Origin: Pseudozyma flocculosa PF-1
Taxonomy: Eukaryota; Basidiomycota; Ustilaginomycetes; Ustilaginales; Ustilaginaceae
NCBI RefSeq assembly: GCF_000417875.1
Contig: NW_006920871.1
Location: 169,658-210,551 of the forward strand
DNA: 40,894 nucleotides
Reading direction: 5' to 3'
The notes below the pieces were generated by a model. That model was not told the origin of the DNA. It did not search any database and was given only the letters and a program-made list of their open reading frames with translations. The position numbers were made by a program, and so were the translations under genes. This document shows, piece by piece, positions 28,351-37,406 of the stretch; positions within the stretch are counted from its first letter, which is position 1; the number at the start of each line of letters is the position of its first letter.

Positions 28351-30953
28351 TTAGACAGAAACGCCAACGACAGGTACGCCTTTAGGCTTAGGCTTGACCG
28401 CCAACGCCGACGCCGAGGCCGACGCCGCATCGGTCAAAGCATCACCTTCCTTCTTCGTCCCATCCCCTCCTGATCCCCCTCCACCACCACCGCCGCCACC
28501 TCCACCAAAGGGGGTGAAGGGGTCGTTTACGATTTTCCAGCGGACGAGTTCGAGGGCCATCTGCGCGTCTTCGGCGCTCGAGTGCCCGACGGTGGCGCCC
28601 GAAGCCTGGATAATCTTGCCGAGGTACTTGGACGTCAGATCGCGCAGGGCCAGACGGAAGGGGAGGCCGCGCGGGTGGGCGAAGAGGAGCGCCGTATCCA
28701 CCACGGTCGTGTGCACCAGCCGCATGGCTAGAAGGTCGTTTTCCAGTCCGTGCCCCACCTTTTTGACCGTTCCGTTCATTGAAGACGATGACGACAAAGA
28801 AGGAAGAGGAGGATGGAACGGTGTGGAGAGAGAGGAGAGGATTGGGTCAGCTCCTGAGAAAAGGGGCACCGCCGCAGATGGGGGCCCGCAAAAAGAGGGC
28901 CGTCGGGTCATAGCGGCGGCCCAGGACTCGGGACTCACCAGGATGGTCGACTCGCCCACAAACCTGCCCATGGCGCGCCGGGCGCCCGCCAGGTCGAGGA
29001 CCGCGTCCCGCTCGTACTGCTCCGGCTGGATGCCCGAGAAGCGGGTGTTGTAGTCGACGACCTGGGCGCGGGAGCGTACCAGCTCGTCGAGGATGACGGA
29101 GCCGTCCTCGGAGATGAGCGTCAGCCTCGTCAGGCTCATGCCCGCCGTGGTGAAGCACAGCTCGCAGTCGAGCGCTACGATGTCGAGGTGGTCGGTGGCG
29201 GCCCCTTCGTCGGCCAGCGAGGCCGACAGCTCGGCCGTCGTGATGAAGCCTTCGCGCAGGTTGAGGTCCGACGCCGCCTCCTCCTTGAAGACGTGCGGGC
29301 CCAGGCAGCAGCTGTCGTCGCCAAACGCGCTCGACTCGACCGGGCGGCCGCAGCACCGCCAGACTTGCACCTTGCCTCGCTGGCCCTCGGCGCGTTCGTA
29401 GCGCTGCATCCAGTGCGAAGGAATGCCGCAGCCACAAAGCGAGCCGTGTATGTACGTCAGCTTCCGGATCGTGCCTGAGAGCAGCGTGGCCACACGATGT
29501 GTCGATACGCCTCGCTTGCCCGCTTGCCCGCTCGCCTCACCTTTTTACCGTAGTGGTATCTGCACTCGTGCTGGTCCTGCGGCAGGCGCTCGGTGCCGAC
29601 CTCGTTCATCTCGCCGCCAACGCAGAACTTCTTGCCGCATCGGATGCACTCCTTGTACTCGCCGACGCTGTCCGGCTTGCTGCCGCCCACCTCCCTCCAC
29701 TCGTCGGGCAGGCTGGCCAGGAAGCCGTGACGCTCGAGGTCGCCCTTTGGGCAGATGAAGCCCGCCTGCGCGAGCCTGTGCTTGGACAGCTTGCCCTTGG
29801 CCCTGGCTTCGGCCTGGGCCTGCTTCTTGCGCACCTCGAGCGCGGTGCCCGTCTCGGGACAGGCGAGCAGCAGCTCCATGACGGCTCTTTCGGCCGAGCC
29901 CACCGCGGCGCCGCTGTTGTCGTCGGCAGCGGCCTCGATCTCGACGGCCTCCTGCTCTGCCAGACGCGCGTAGTTGCCGAGCACTTCGGCGTTGCGCTTC
30001 TTGACGCCGAGGATGGCGCTGACGCACGAGGACTTGTAGCTCGTCTTGGTGGCCTCCTTGAAGAGCTGCATCTCCTGCGCTAGGGTGTGGTCGTGGGCTA
30101 GCCTCTGAGCGGCGCCGCGGACGATCGAGTGGGTGCTGTTGAGCAGGGGGGCGTAGGCGGCGACAAAGGTGCTGTAGAGCGTCTTGATGCTGCCCTGTCG
30201 CTGAGCAAGCGAGATCTGGGAGCTGCTGGGATGCTGCCTGAAGGTGATGGTGGGAGGCTGGATCTGTCGGCGGCGACGATGGCGGCGCCAGCGAGGACGT
30301 GGCAGGGCAGGCAGGATTTTGGGTTCGGCGTGTGGGCGATGTATGCGCAGGCGAGCAAGCTCAGTGTGGGCTGCGGGTAGCGCATGCGTCCGCCTCGAGA
30401 CGGAGCAGGACCCGTGCCAAAGCGGGTCGGAACTCACAGGAACGTTTGACCAGCCATCTGTGGCAACCTTTGAAGCGGAAATGGCGGTGGCAGACTTTGA
30501 GAAGGTCGTCGCGGGTCGTGGTGGCAGGGGAGCAGGCGCCTTTGCTGGGGCCCTGGTGGTGGCGGTGACGGCTGTCGAAGTCGAGGCGGCGGCGGAGGCT
30601 CTGGATGTGGCTACGTAGGCATTGCGAGCCTTTTTCGCCGGTGGCTGGCTGGGAGCAGAGGAGGTGCCGACAGCGGTGGACGGGGCGAGGCTCTTTTTGA
30701 CGGAGGGCGAGATGGTCGAGGTGCCGGTGCCTAGAGACAAGACAGGACGCTTCGGGAGCGATGAAGAGGGCGAGGGGCTGGCGGTGCCTGTCGATTTGAT
30801 TGTCTTTGCTGCTGTGGCTGTGGCGATCGAGCTGTGCGTCGATGGTGGCGGTGAAGAGTGGCTGAAGGGGCAATTGACGCGGAGGGTCTGGCATTTGCCG
30901 TCTGCGAGGTCCGGGCAGGGGATGCTGGCGAGCAGGCCGAGCGGCTTGAACAT
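28351..30953 (-). CDS. REX3: Rex3-type RNA 3'-5' exonuclease (DEDDh)
   Basis: Four exons: 30953-30438, 30263-29549, 29474-28939 and 28758-28351, giving 724 residues. Rex3 is a DEDD exonuclease that trims the 3' end of RNase MRP RNA and other small RNAs. A CCCH-like finger (CPDLADGKCQTLRVNCPFSH) opens the protein at about residue 10, followed by a Ser/Thr-rich linker. The family helices (QRQGSIKTLYSTFVAAY) and a second Cys/His cluster (CIRCGKKF, HECRYHYG) come next. The exonuclease core is complete: D513 and E515 in ALDCEL, D597 in GHGLENDL, H648 and D653 in HSSAEDAQMALEL. A Gly-rich tail follows. The donor of intron 2 could be GTAAAA or the GTGAGG four codons on; GTAAAA is chosen because it keeps frame with YHYGTIRKL. 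Intron 3 (180 nt) has a poor acceptor (CAAAAAG) but gives the family's STILVGHGLEND. Confidence 0.88.
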
Positions 30954-31527
30954 GGTTGCGATGTCGTCGTTTGCACCCGAACCTGTGCGTGGTATGAGCA
31001 AGTGCACTGGTGGCAAGCGGCAGAGTTGCCGGAGAAGAGCCAAAGGGAGCAAGGGAATGAGGATGAGATTGGTGATGTGGGTGGTGGCAGGTGACAAGGA
31101 GGTGTTGGTTTGGGCGAGCCAGGAAGCGCTCGCACCCTTCAAGCCGCGATTTTTTCCCTACGCCTCGCCGCGGCCCAACAACCTCCACTTTGGGGCAAAC
31201 CTGCCGCCTCGCCTCGCAGCCCTCTGGCGCCGAACAGCCTGCTCAGCCTCTCTGGCAGGCAGGCGGGCCGTCGACATCAGTCGCTCCTCGCAAGGCGGCA
31301 AAGGGCGGCTTCAGTCCGCTCGGAACCGGCAGGTAGGTCACTTTAGGGGTTGCGATGCAATACAGTAGTGGGAGAGGGCAAGGACAACGATGCCTGCGAC
31401 GGCGGCAATTCGAGCTACATTCAGACAACAAGCCCGTTCGAGCAGGGCGAGGGGGGCAGCACACGATCAACCACGGAGCCAAGGCCAGCTGGATCCGGGC
31501 CTGCCTGCTTGCTTACTTGCTTGCTTG
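30954..31527. other. Intergenic: REX3 promoter and 3' flank of the small membrane protein
   Basis: No conserved frame. TTGC repeats (CTTGCTTGCTT) lie at 31507-31535, just before the stop codon of the next gene. Confidence 0.55.
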
Positions 31528-31908
31528 CTACTTGCCCGCCCGGCCCCCAAGGAAAAGAACCTTCTTGATCGGCTTGACCGAGTCGGCGAGCGCATCCAGC
31601 GTCCAGTAGTGCTTGACCACCGGCACCGCATCCCGCGCCGCCAAGTTGCGCGGCGGATTGGGCCCCTGCGCGTCCAGATGTCCGCTCGCCTCTCGTCGGA
31701 CCACGGCCATGGGCGCCTCGAGCAGATCAAAGCTCCGTTCCACGGCCAGTTTGCCCGTCGTGATCCTGGCTCCCATGACCGTCCCGCCAAAGGAGCGTGG
31801 TACGCCCCGTCCAAACGGAGTAATGGGCAGCGCGGCGTATATCACCATCGCCACCAGCGCGGCCCGAAGGATGTGTCGATAGATGGCAAAGAGTCGCGCC
31901 GTGGCCAT
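31528..31908 (-). CDS. Unrecognised 126-residue single-span membrane protein
   Basis: An intronless frame from ATG 31908 (MATARLFAIYRHILRAALVA) to TAG 31528-31530. Residues 13-32 form one hydrophobic segment (ILRAALVAMVIYAALPITPF) after a basic start, so it could be a signal anchor or an inner-membrane anchor. The soluble part has a balanced composition with DLLEAPMAVVRREASGHLDA and HYWTLDALADSVKPIKKVLF, unlike shadow frames. I do not recognise the family. It sits between REX3 and the DMAC1-like gene on the same strand. A TATAAAG element lies 235 bases upstream. It may be a lineage-specific gene or a diverged small mitochondrial protein. The frame is also open upstream of the ATG but without protein-like sequence. 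Confidence 0.6.
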   Translation of the reverse strand: MATARLFAIYRHILRAALVAMVIYAALPITPFGRGVPRSFGGTVMGARITTGKLAVERSFDLLEAPMAVVRREASGHLDAQGPNPPRNLAARDAVPVVKHYWTLDALADSVKPIKKVLFLGGRAGK

Positions 31909-32559
31909 TCTCGCGAAAAGTCTCGAGGAGCCTGGTGGCAAACTTGAGAGGTGGTGGTGAGAGGTAGCGCGTCTTGGACCGACCGGTGGAGACACGACGA
32001 TGTGGGTATCAATGCAAGGCTCGAGGACGGAGACGGGCGAGTCGAAGCAGCTTGGACCTCGTCGCGAGGCAAGGGGGAAGAAAACAGAGTGTAGTGTCTT
32101 GGAAGCGGTAGGCTGCTGATGTGGTGCGGTCCCTGGACCCCACTTTATACCTCCCAAGTAACCATGGCAGCAACGGCGGGGCGGGCATTGGCCAGCCAGC
32201 GAATTTTCTAGACGCGATGCTCTCGGGGCGCAGTCATCCCTCGCATCGCGGCCAAGCACAGGCAGGCAGGCAGAGTCGTGGAGTCACGACCAAGTCGCTG
32301 TCCGGGCATGGCCTGCAATCCTTTGTCTTTGCAGCGCCCCAAAAAGCTAGAGCCAAGGCCGGTCGCGGGGCCGTGTTACCTCAGAGGTGGGTCGAAAAGA
32401 CAAGGTAACCGGAGCAGACGGCCGGCTATCCGTGTAGCCATCGCCAGCACCATCGCCGCCGCCACCAAGGAGCGCCATGGCTGGCCGGTCGATGACCGGG
32501 CAACGATGGTCAGCCTCGCAACACGATCGACGGCGCTAGGGTAGCGAGGGAGAGCTCCC
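31909..32559. other. Intergenic: promoter of the small membrane protein and 3' flank of the DMAC1-like gene
   Basis: Contains the TATAAAG element at 32143-32149 and a GGCA repeat at about 32260-32275. No conserved frame is seen. Confidence 0.55.
32143..32149 (-). promoter_or_regulatory. Candidate TATA box of the small membrane protein gene
   Basis: GGTATAAAGTGGGG on the minus strand, one of very few TATA-like elements in this GC-rich window. It lies 235 bases upstream of the ATG at 31908, which would imply a leader of about 200 bases. Confidence 0.35.
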
Positions 32560-33074
32560 TCACATCCCCAGTCGGATGACGCCGGCGCCGATGCAGCCGA
32601 TGCCAAACACGACCAGCGAGGCGCCCCACACTGGCCGCGCCTTTGCGCCAGAGGGCAGGGGCCCGCGGCGGAAGGCGCCCATCTTGTACGCTTCGGCCAG
32701 CGAGTAGGCGCCCATGCCCGTCATGGCTGCGAAGCCCGTCAGCCGGCACCCGAGGCAGTCGGATCCCGGCAACCGGACACTCGCACCGGCGGGCGCCGCC
32801 CCCTCTGACGGCGAGTGGATGCGATAGGCCTGATCGTGTCGCCGAGTCCATGCGATGGCGAGGCAGAGGAGCGAGAAGGAAGGGCAGAGATGTGCATCAG
32901 GGATGAGGGTCAAGACCAGATTCGGCTCACAAGGGGAAAAGGGGGCACGACAGCACGTCTGCTGGGCAGGCCGTTTTGGAGCAGCGTTGCGCCGTTGCAG
33001 CAACGATGACACGGCAACCGACGCGCAGGCGGGCGCGGGTGATGGTGGATGTGGATGTGCAAGGGTGATTGCAT
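32560..33074 (-). CDS. DMAC1/TMEM261-like (DUF4536) small membrane protein
   Basis: The second exon (32829-32560) encodes the recognisable part: DCLGCRLTGFAAMTGMGAY, a membrane segment opened by the CxxC pair of DUF4536, then a second span WGASLVVFGIGCIGAGVIRL before the stop. Known: human DMAC1 of this family helps assemble the distal membrane arm of complex I in mitochondria; the fungal role is inferred. The first exon is less certain. ATG 33074 to a GTGAGC donor after 32931 is open, joins in phase with the CAG acceptor at 32830-32831, and gives 137 residues with a 101-nt intron. The His/Arg/Pro-rich start MQSPLHIHIHHH is weakly convincing. It follows MIC10 on the same strand after 226 bases. 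Confidence 0.65.
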
Positions 33075-33086
33075 TCTATTCCTTGG

Positions 33087-33119
33087 CGAGCGAGCGAGCG
33101 AGCGAGCGCGCGCGCGCGC
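33087..33119. repeat. GAGC tetranucleotide tract running into a GC dinucleotide tract
   Basis: About five GAGC units followed by alternating GC. It lies between the MIC10 stop and the DMAC1-like start, so it may be in the leader of the latter or the 3' end of MIC10. Confidence 0.85.
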
Positions 33120-33300
33120 CCGGTGGCGGAAGGGCTGCGCGATTCGCCCCCGTCCATCATCCGCCGCCGCTGGCCTTGACCCTACGGCCTCGTCACCGGC
33201 TCCCGTATCCACCGCACCTGCCAGGCCGAACCGCAACGTAGGGTGCCGTCGATCTCGCCTCTGGTCTCGCCGTCGATCTCGCGGGCGCTCGTGGCGCCGC

Positions 33301-34039
33301 TCAGACCCTGCGTACCTTTTCCTCGAGCTTCTGGCCCTCGGCCTTTGCCTTTTCGACGGCCTCCCTGCCCTTGTCCTGCGCCCGCTCGGCGAGGTCGGCG
33401 CTCTTGTCCTGGGCCTTTTCGACGCCGGCGGCCGCCTTGTCCTTTGCGGCGCCAAACGCCTCGCCTGCCTTTTGCTGCAGCTTCTCAAACGTCGTCTGGG
33501 GCGCGTTGGACGAGGCCGAGACCGAAGAGGGGCCCGAGGGGACGACGCGGATGCCGGGGACGGCGACCGGGTTGAAGGAGCGCTCGCAGTCGGTGTATGC
33601 GCTGCCCATGCCGAAGCCGGTCGCGAGCCAGACGGGGAAGGCGCGGCCTGCAGGTCGGTAGGCGGGAAGGAGGCAGAGGCTCATGAAGACGGTCAGGACG
33701 AGGATCGACGGCGGGATCGCGATGCGCAATGCTTCTTTTGCTGCTGCCGTCGGGCGCAGATGGGTTGTCGTCGCCGCTGCTGCAACACTCACGCTTGAAG
33801 AGGAGGACGGAGAGGACGACACCGGCGCTGAAGCCGATTCCGGTCTTTACGATGGCATTGCTGATGCAGAGGTCGGTCTGGGAGCAGAAGCGAAGGGGAG
33901 AGGGAGCTCGGTCAGGTCCAAGCTCGGTCGAGGCAGAGGCAGTGGATCACGTTTCCGGCTGTCGATGAGTGCATCGTACCTTCTGGCTGATGATGTCTTC
34001 GCTCGAGACCTTCTGCTGGGTTGGTTGTTGGCTCGCCAT
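33301..34039 (-). CDS. MIC10: MICOS core subunit Mic10 with a long amphipathic C-terminal tail
   Basis: Three exons: 34039-33980, 33877-33793 and 33647-33301, encoding 163 residues; most fungal Mic10 proteins are near 95. Mic10 oligomerises in the inner mitochondrial membrane and bends it at crista junctions. Both membrane segments with their glycine motifs are intact: G33-I-G35-F-S-A-G39 in IVKTGIGFSAGVVLSVLLFK, and G59-F-G61-M-G63 in FPVWLATGFGMGSAYTDCE. The N-terminus MASQQPTQQKVSSEDIISQK is typical. After residue 85 the protein leaves the family pattern: a short Ser/Pro linker, then five tandem 11-residue repeats (108-162) rich in Lys, Glu and Ala. The tail is in the same exon as the second membrane segment with no possible stop between them. 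It lies upstream of the DMAC1-like gene and diverges from PDX3. Confidence 0.94.
33304..33471 (-). repeat. Five coding 11-residue (33-nt) repeats in the MIC10 tail
   Basis: In order: KAGEAFGAAKD, KAAAGVEKAQD, KSADLAERAQD, KGREAVEKAKA, EGQKLEEKVRR. Each opens with a charged residue and places Ala/Val/Leu/Phe so that an 11/3 helix would have one apolar face, as in LEA group 3 and perilipin-type repeats. Confidence 0.85.
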
Positions 34040-34214
34040 CTTGGGAGGGGGGGCTGTGTACGCTGCGCAGGTGGTTCGATGATTGGAAGGGGGAGAGGAG
34101 CCGAGGCGTAGGTTGGTCGCGGTCGTTTTCGTCGTCAAAGTGATGCGGACGAGGTGGTGGATGGACTTGGTGGCCTTGGTTCGAGCAGAGGTGGAGACCA
34201 GACTCTTGGCTTGG

Positions 34215-34258
<44 letters not shown>

Positions 34259-34725
34259 CTGGGCTTCCTGCCTGGATCCGATGACGGCGCTCGCGGGGGC
34301 AGGCCAGGCCAGGGCCGCAAGAAGAACCGCCAGCCTCTCTCTGTCGCGAGGGCAGGCAGGCAGGGTGAGCCCAGGCCAACCCGGATGCGCCCTTGCTGCC
34401 TTTGGGCTGCCTTGGACCCCTGCGCCCGATCGTGGGTCGCCTGGCTCGTCGATTTCCGTCACGGCCGATAGAAGCTGGACCTCGACTCACCCACTCGAAC
34501 CTCCACAACGCGGTCCAGAGGGACGCCCGGCCTGGCCTGGGCTGGCCTGGCTTGGCTGGTCAGCTGGCACGGGCCCAGGCCTCGAAGCTGTAATTCCTGA
34601 CTCCCGCTCCCGCTGCAACCTTATCCAAGACTGCCCCACCCTCACCCTCCTTACCACCACCACCACCGCTACCACCACCATCACCGCCTCGATTCCTGAG
34701 ACCACCTTTCAGGCCTGAAGCTCGT
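34040..34725. other. Divergent promoter region between MIC10 and PDX3
   Basis: 686 bases between opposed starts. It holds the CCTG tract (34215-34259), a TGGCCTGG cluster near 34532-34558, and CAC/ACC-rich leader sequence before the PDX3 ATG. No conserved frame is seen. Confidence 0.5.
34215..34259. repeat. (CCTG)11 tetranucleotide tract
   Basis: Eleven uninterrupted CCTG units, the longest tetranucleotide array in the window, 176 bases upstream of the MIC10 start codon. Confidence 0.95.
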
Positions 34726-35816
34726 ATGCTGGTTCTACGAACGGCATCTCTGCGATCCATCTCGACCACCTGTCTCCGCCGACCCGCCGCCGCCGCCCCT
34801 GCTAGACCCATACAGGCCCTGTCCTGCTCCAGCTTGTTCCCCTCCCCCGACTACTCGCCAGCCCGCCGCCGTCTTCTATCCTCGTCTGCCTCGACCGCGA
34901 CCATGGACGCCCAAGCCAGCCACAGCGGCGACACCAAGCCCCTCGTCGCCATCACCTCGCACAACCAGTACAAGACCGACGGGCTCGCCGAGGCCGACCT
35001 GGCCCCGTCACCCATGGAGCAGTTTGACCGTTGGTTCAAGTACGCCGTCGAAAAGCAGGTCGCCGAGCCCGAGGCCATGACGCTCTGCACCACCGCCCTG
35101 CCCACGCCCACCTCGGCCGGCGCCGACGCCTTCCCGCGCCCCTCGTCGCGCGTCGTGTTGCTCAAGCAGATCGACTCGCAGGGCTTCCTCTTCTTCACCA
35201 ACTACGACTCGCGCAAGGGCCGAGAGCTCGCGGCCAACCCCTTCTGCTCCCTCACCTTCTTCTGGCAGCCCCTCTCGCGCTCCGTGCGCGTGTGCGGCAA
35301 GGCGGTCCGCCTGACAAAGGACGAGTCCAAGCGCTACTTTGACTCGAGGCCCATCGGCTCGCGCGTCGGCGCATGGGCCTCGCCCCAGTCGTCCGAGATC
35401 CAGAGCCGGGACCAGCTGGAAAAGATGGTCAGGGACAAGGAAAAGGAGCTCGGCGTGCCCGGCGCCGCCCGCCTGACCGAGAGCGAAAACTGGCAGGGCG
35501 ACGACAAGGACGTGCCCCTACCGGAGCACTGGGGCGGCTTCCGCGTCATCCCCGACGAGATCGAGTTCTGGGCCGGCCGGCCCAACCGCCTCCACGACAG
35601 GTTCAGGTGAGTGGCAGTCCAGAGCAGGCGTGAGGGCAGCACGCCAGTCGCCGTGGTCGATCCGAGCATGCCGGCGGGCCAGGACACATTGCTGACTCGG
35701 TCGTCCTCGTCGACCTCGTCCCTTGCCCCGCCCGCCTCTGCAGGTACACGCGGGACATCAACTCCAAGGTGGCGGCGTACGACGACAAGTGGGACGTTAG
35801 CCGCCTGGCGCCGTGA
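34726..35816 (+). CDS. PDX3: Pyridoxamine/pyridoxine 5'-phosphate oxidase
   Basis: Two exons, 34726-35606 and 35744-35816, joined over a 137-nt intron (GTGAGT/TGCAG), encode 317 residues. The FMN enzyme oxidises pyridoxine or pyridoxamine 5'-phosphate to pyridoxal 5'-phosphate, the last step of vitamin B6 supply. Diagnostic parts are MEQFDRWFKYAVE, SRVVLLKQIDSQGFLFFTNY, DSRKGRELAANPFCSLTFFW, RSVRVCGKAVRL (FMN and phosphate contacts), SRPIGSRVGAWASPQSS, then EHWGGFRVIPDEIEFWAGRP with NRLHDRF, and the terminal WDVSRLAP. Residues 1-50 are Arg/Ser/Ala-rich without acids, as in a mitochondrial presequence. A second in-frame ATG at 34903 (residue 60) has a much better context and would give a cytosolic form of the usual size. 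It is convergent with DAP1, with 92 bases between the stops. Confidence 0.95.
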
Positions 35817-35908
35817 TGCGTCCATGTACCCGTAGCGAGGCCGTCGTCGACGAGATCGGTATATAAGTGTGGCATTGCACGGAAAGAGCAGGATTGCCTT
35901 GACTGCCT

Positions 35909-36695
35909 CTAGGAAGAAGGAGCGACCTTGCCGACGATGTTGTATCGCTGCAGGGACGATGCGGGGGAAGGGGGGGAGGTCAGCAGAGATGCAGCGTCAG
36001 AGGCACGGCGGAAGAGCATGCTCACCTTGGTATAGTAGGCGTGCTGTTTGGACGCGAGAGCGACGACGGGAGTGGCGAGGTCAGCATACGAGGTCCGGAC
36101 GATAGCACAGCGGACGGGGGAGAGTACGGCGACGCACCCAGTCGTCGAGGACCTTCATCTGCTTGTCGTCGAGTGTCGAGTAGTCTGCGACGGCGTTTTC
36201 GGGCTTGAGGTCGGACATGCCGAGGCCGCGCGAGCCGTCCTTTCCGGCAAAGACCGAGTAGCCCTTTCCCGGGCCTGCAGAGACAATGGCGATACGTCGG
36301 AAGGAGGGGGGATCAGCAGTCAGGGCACGTCAGTCTCGTTGGCGGTGACGAGGGCCAGCGGTATGGCATGGCATGGGATTGGCATGACGTGGGAGGGGTG
36401 CAAGGGGCGTGGCGGTCGAGACGCACTATACATTTCCCGCCTGGGCGAGACGTCAAAGACGGTACCCTTGACGGCGACGTAGACGGGCTTGCTGGGATCG
36501 GTTCCGTCGTACTGCTTGAGCTCCTCGACGGTGATGGGGTCGTCCTTGGGAGGCCTGAGGCGATGCCAGGGGTGCGAGGTCCCACCTCACGTCAGCGACC
36601 GACGGCATCGGTGCTCGGGCTGGCATTCCACGCGACCGTGTGTGTGTGTGTGTGTGTGCGGCGACTCACTGAGTGGGCTTGGTGGATGGCTCCAT
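35909..36695 (-). CDS. DAP1: Dap1/PGRMC-type cytochrome b5-like heme protein
   Basis: Five exons: 36695-36670, 36554-36427, 36274-36138, 36043-36026 and 35947-35909, encoding 115 residues. Dap1 (MAPR family) binds heme and supports cytochrome P450 enzymes of sterol synthesis, mainly Erg11. The fold is read straight through: ITVEELKQYDGTDPSKPVYV, AVKGTVFDVSPRREMYSPGK, GYSVFAGKDGSRGLGMSDLK, then DDKQMKVLDDW and YYTKRYNIVGKV. The Tyr pair in MYSPGKGY (Y51, Y57) and the KRY (Y105) correspond to the heme-pocket residues of human PGRMC1 (Y107, Y113, Y164). Exon 4 is 18 nt and codes for HAYYTK alone. Unlike yeast Dap1 and PGRMC1 there is no N-terminal membrane span. Intron 1 contains a GT repeat. 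Confidence 0.93.
36638..36658. repeat. (GT)10 dinucleotide tract in DAP1 intron 1
   Basis: Twenty-one bases of alternating GT on the plus strand, reading CA on the coding strand, inside the 115-nt first intron of DAP1. Confidence 0.92.
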
Positions 36696-37406
36696 GTTGC
36701 TTGTTTGTCTTTGGTACGAGGACTGGTGAGTGCGAGTGGCGAGGTTGGTGGTGGTGTTGGTGGTGGTGGTGGTGGCGTGGGGTAAGGTGACGGCGACCTC
36801 GGCTCAGGAAGCCCAGCCAGCCGGTGGCCCAGCCAAGCCCGACGCAGGCCCAGCCCCGCTGAGGCCGTGGCCAGCCACGCTTGCGTGACAGAAATGTGGA
36901 GAAGCCTAGCCCAGGCTGGGCGGGGCCCGCCCGGGCTCGCGCTCGGACCCTGTCCTGTCCGGCTCAGCGCTGAAAGCTGCTGCTGCTGATTTTCGGGTCC
37001 GACGTTCAGACCCGCCCAGCCCCTTCCGAGTCCTAGCGGGGGTGCGGGCGCAGCGGGACGATGTCACGCGGCAGAGGCCGAAAATTTTGGAAGGCGGCGG
37101 CGGACCAGGACCAGACCAGGCCAGGCCACCCTGCGCTGCTCGCCAGCGTGATCGAAGCCGGCCAGCGGCGTCGGCGGCATCGTCGATACCGGGCACGATG
37201 ATGATCACCACCACCATCATTCTTGGTCACCGCCTCACGCACACAACAACGCCACCAACTCAGAACCGTCAGGCGCGCGCGACAACACCATAGCGACACC
37301 GCCTCGCCGACTAGCCTCGCCACCTGCATCACCGCAGCCCTACCGCCGGCCCGGATCGCCGACTCGCCTCGCCAAAACCCCCTCCCCCCCTTTCGAATAG
37401 CCCAAG
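36696..37406. other. Divergent promoter region between DAP1 and RBG1
   Basis: 711 bases between opposed starts. The DAP1 side has a GGT/GTT repeat (36744-36776). The RBG1 side has ATC/ACC-rich stretches near 37197-37220 and a CT-rich run just before the ATG. No conserved frame is seen. Confidence 0.55.

Noticed and set aside
27941..28354. Open frame with a 20-residue poly-Leu run
   Set aside because: Product of the CTG repeat; it overlaps no conserved exon and lies between two gene ends.
35860..35867. TATATAAG between PDX3 and DAP1
   Set aside because: Looks like a TATA box but lies between two stop codons with no gene start nearby on either strand.
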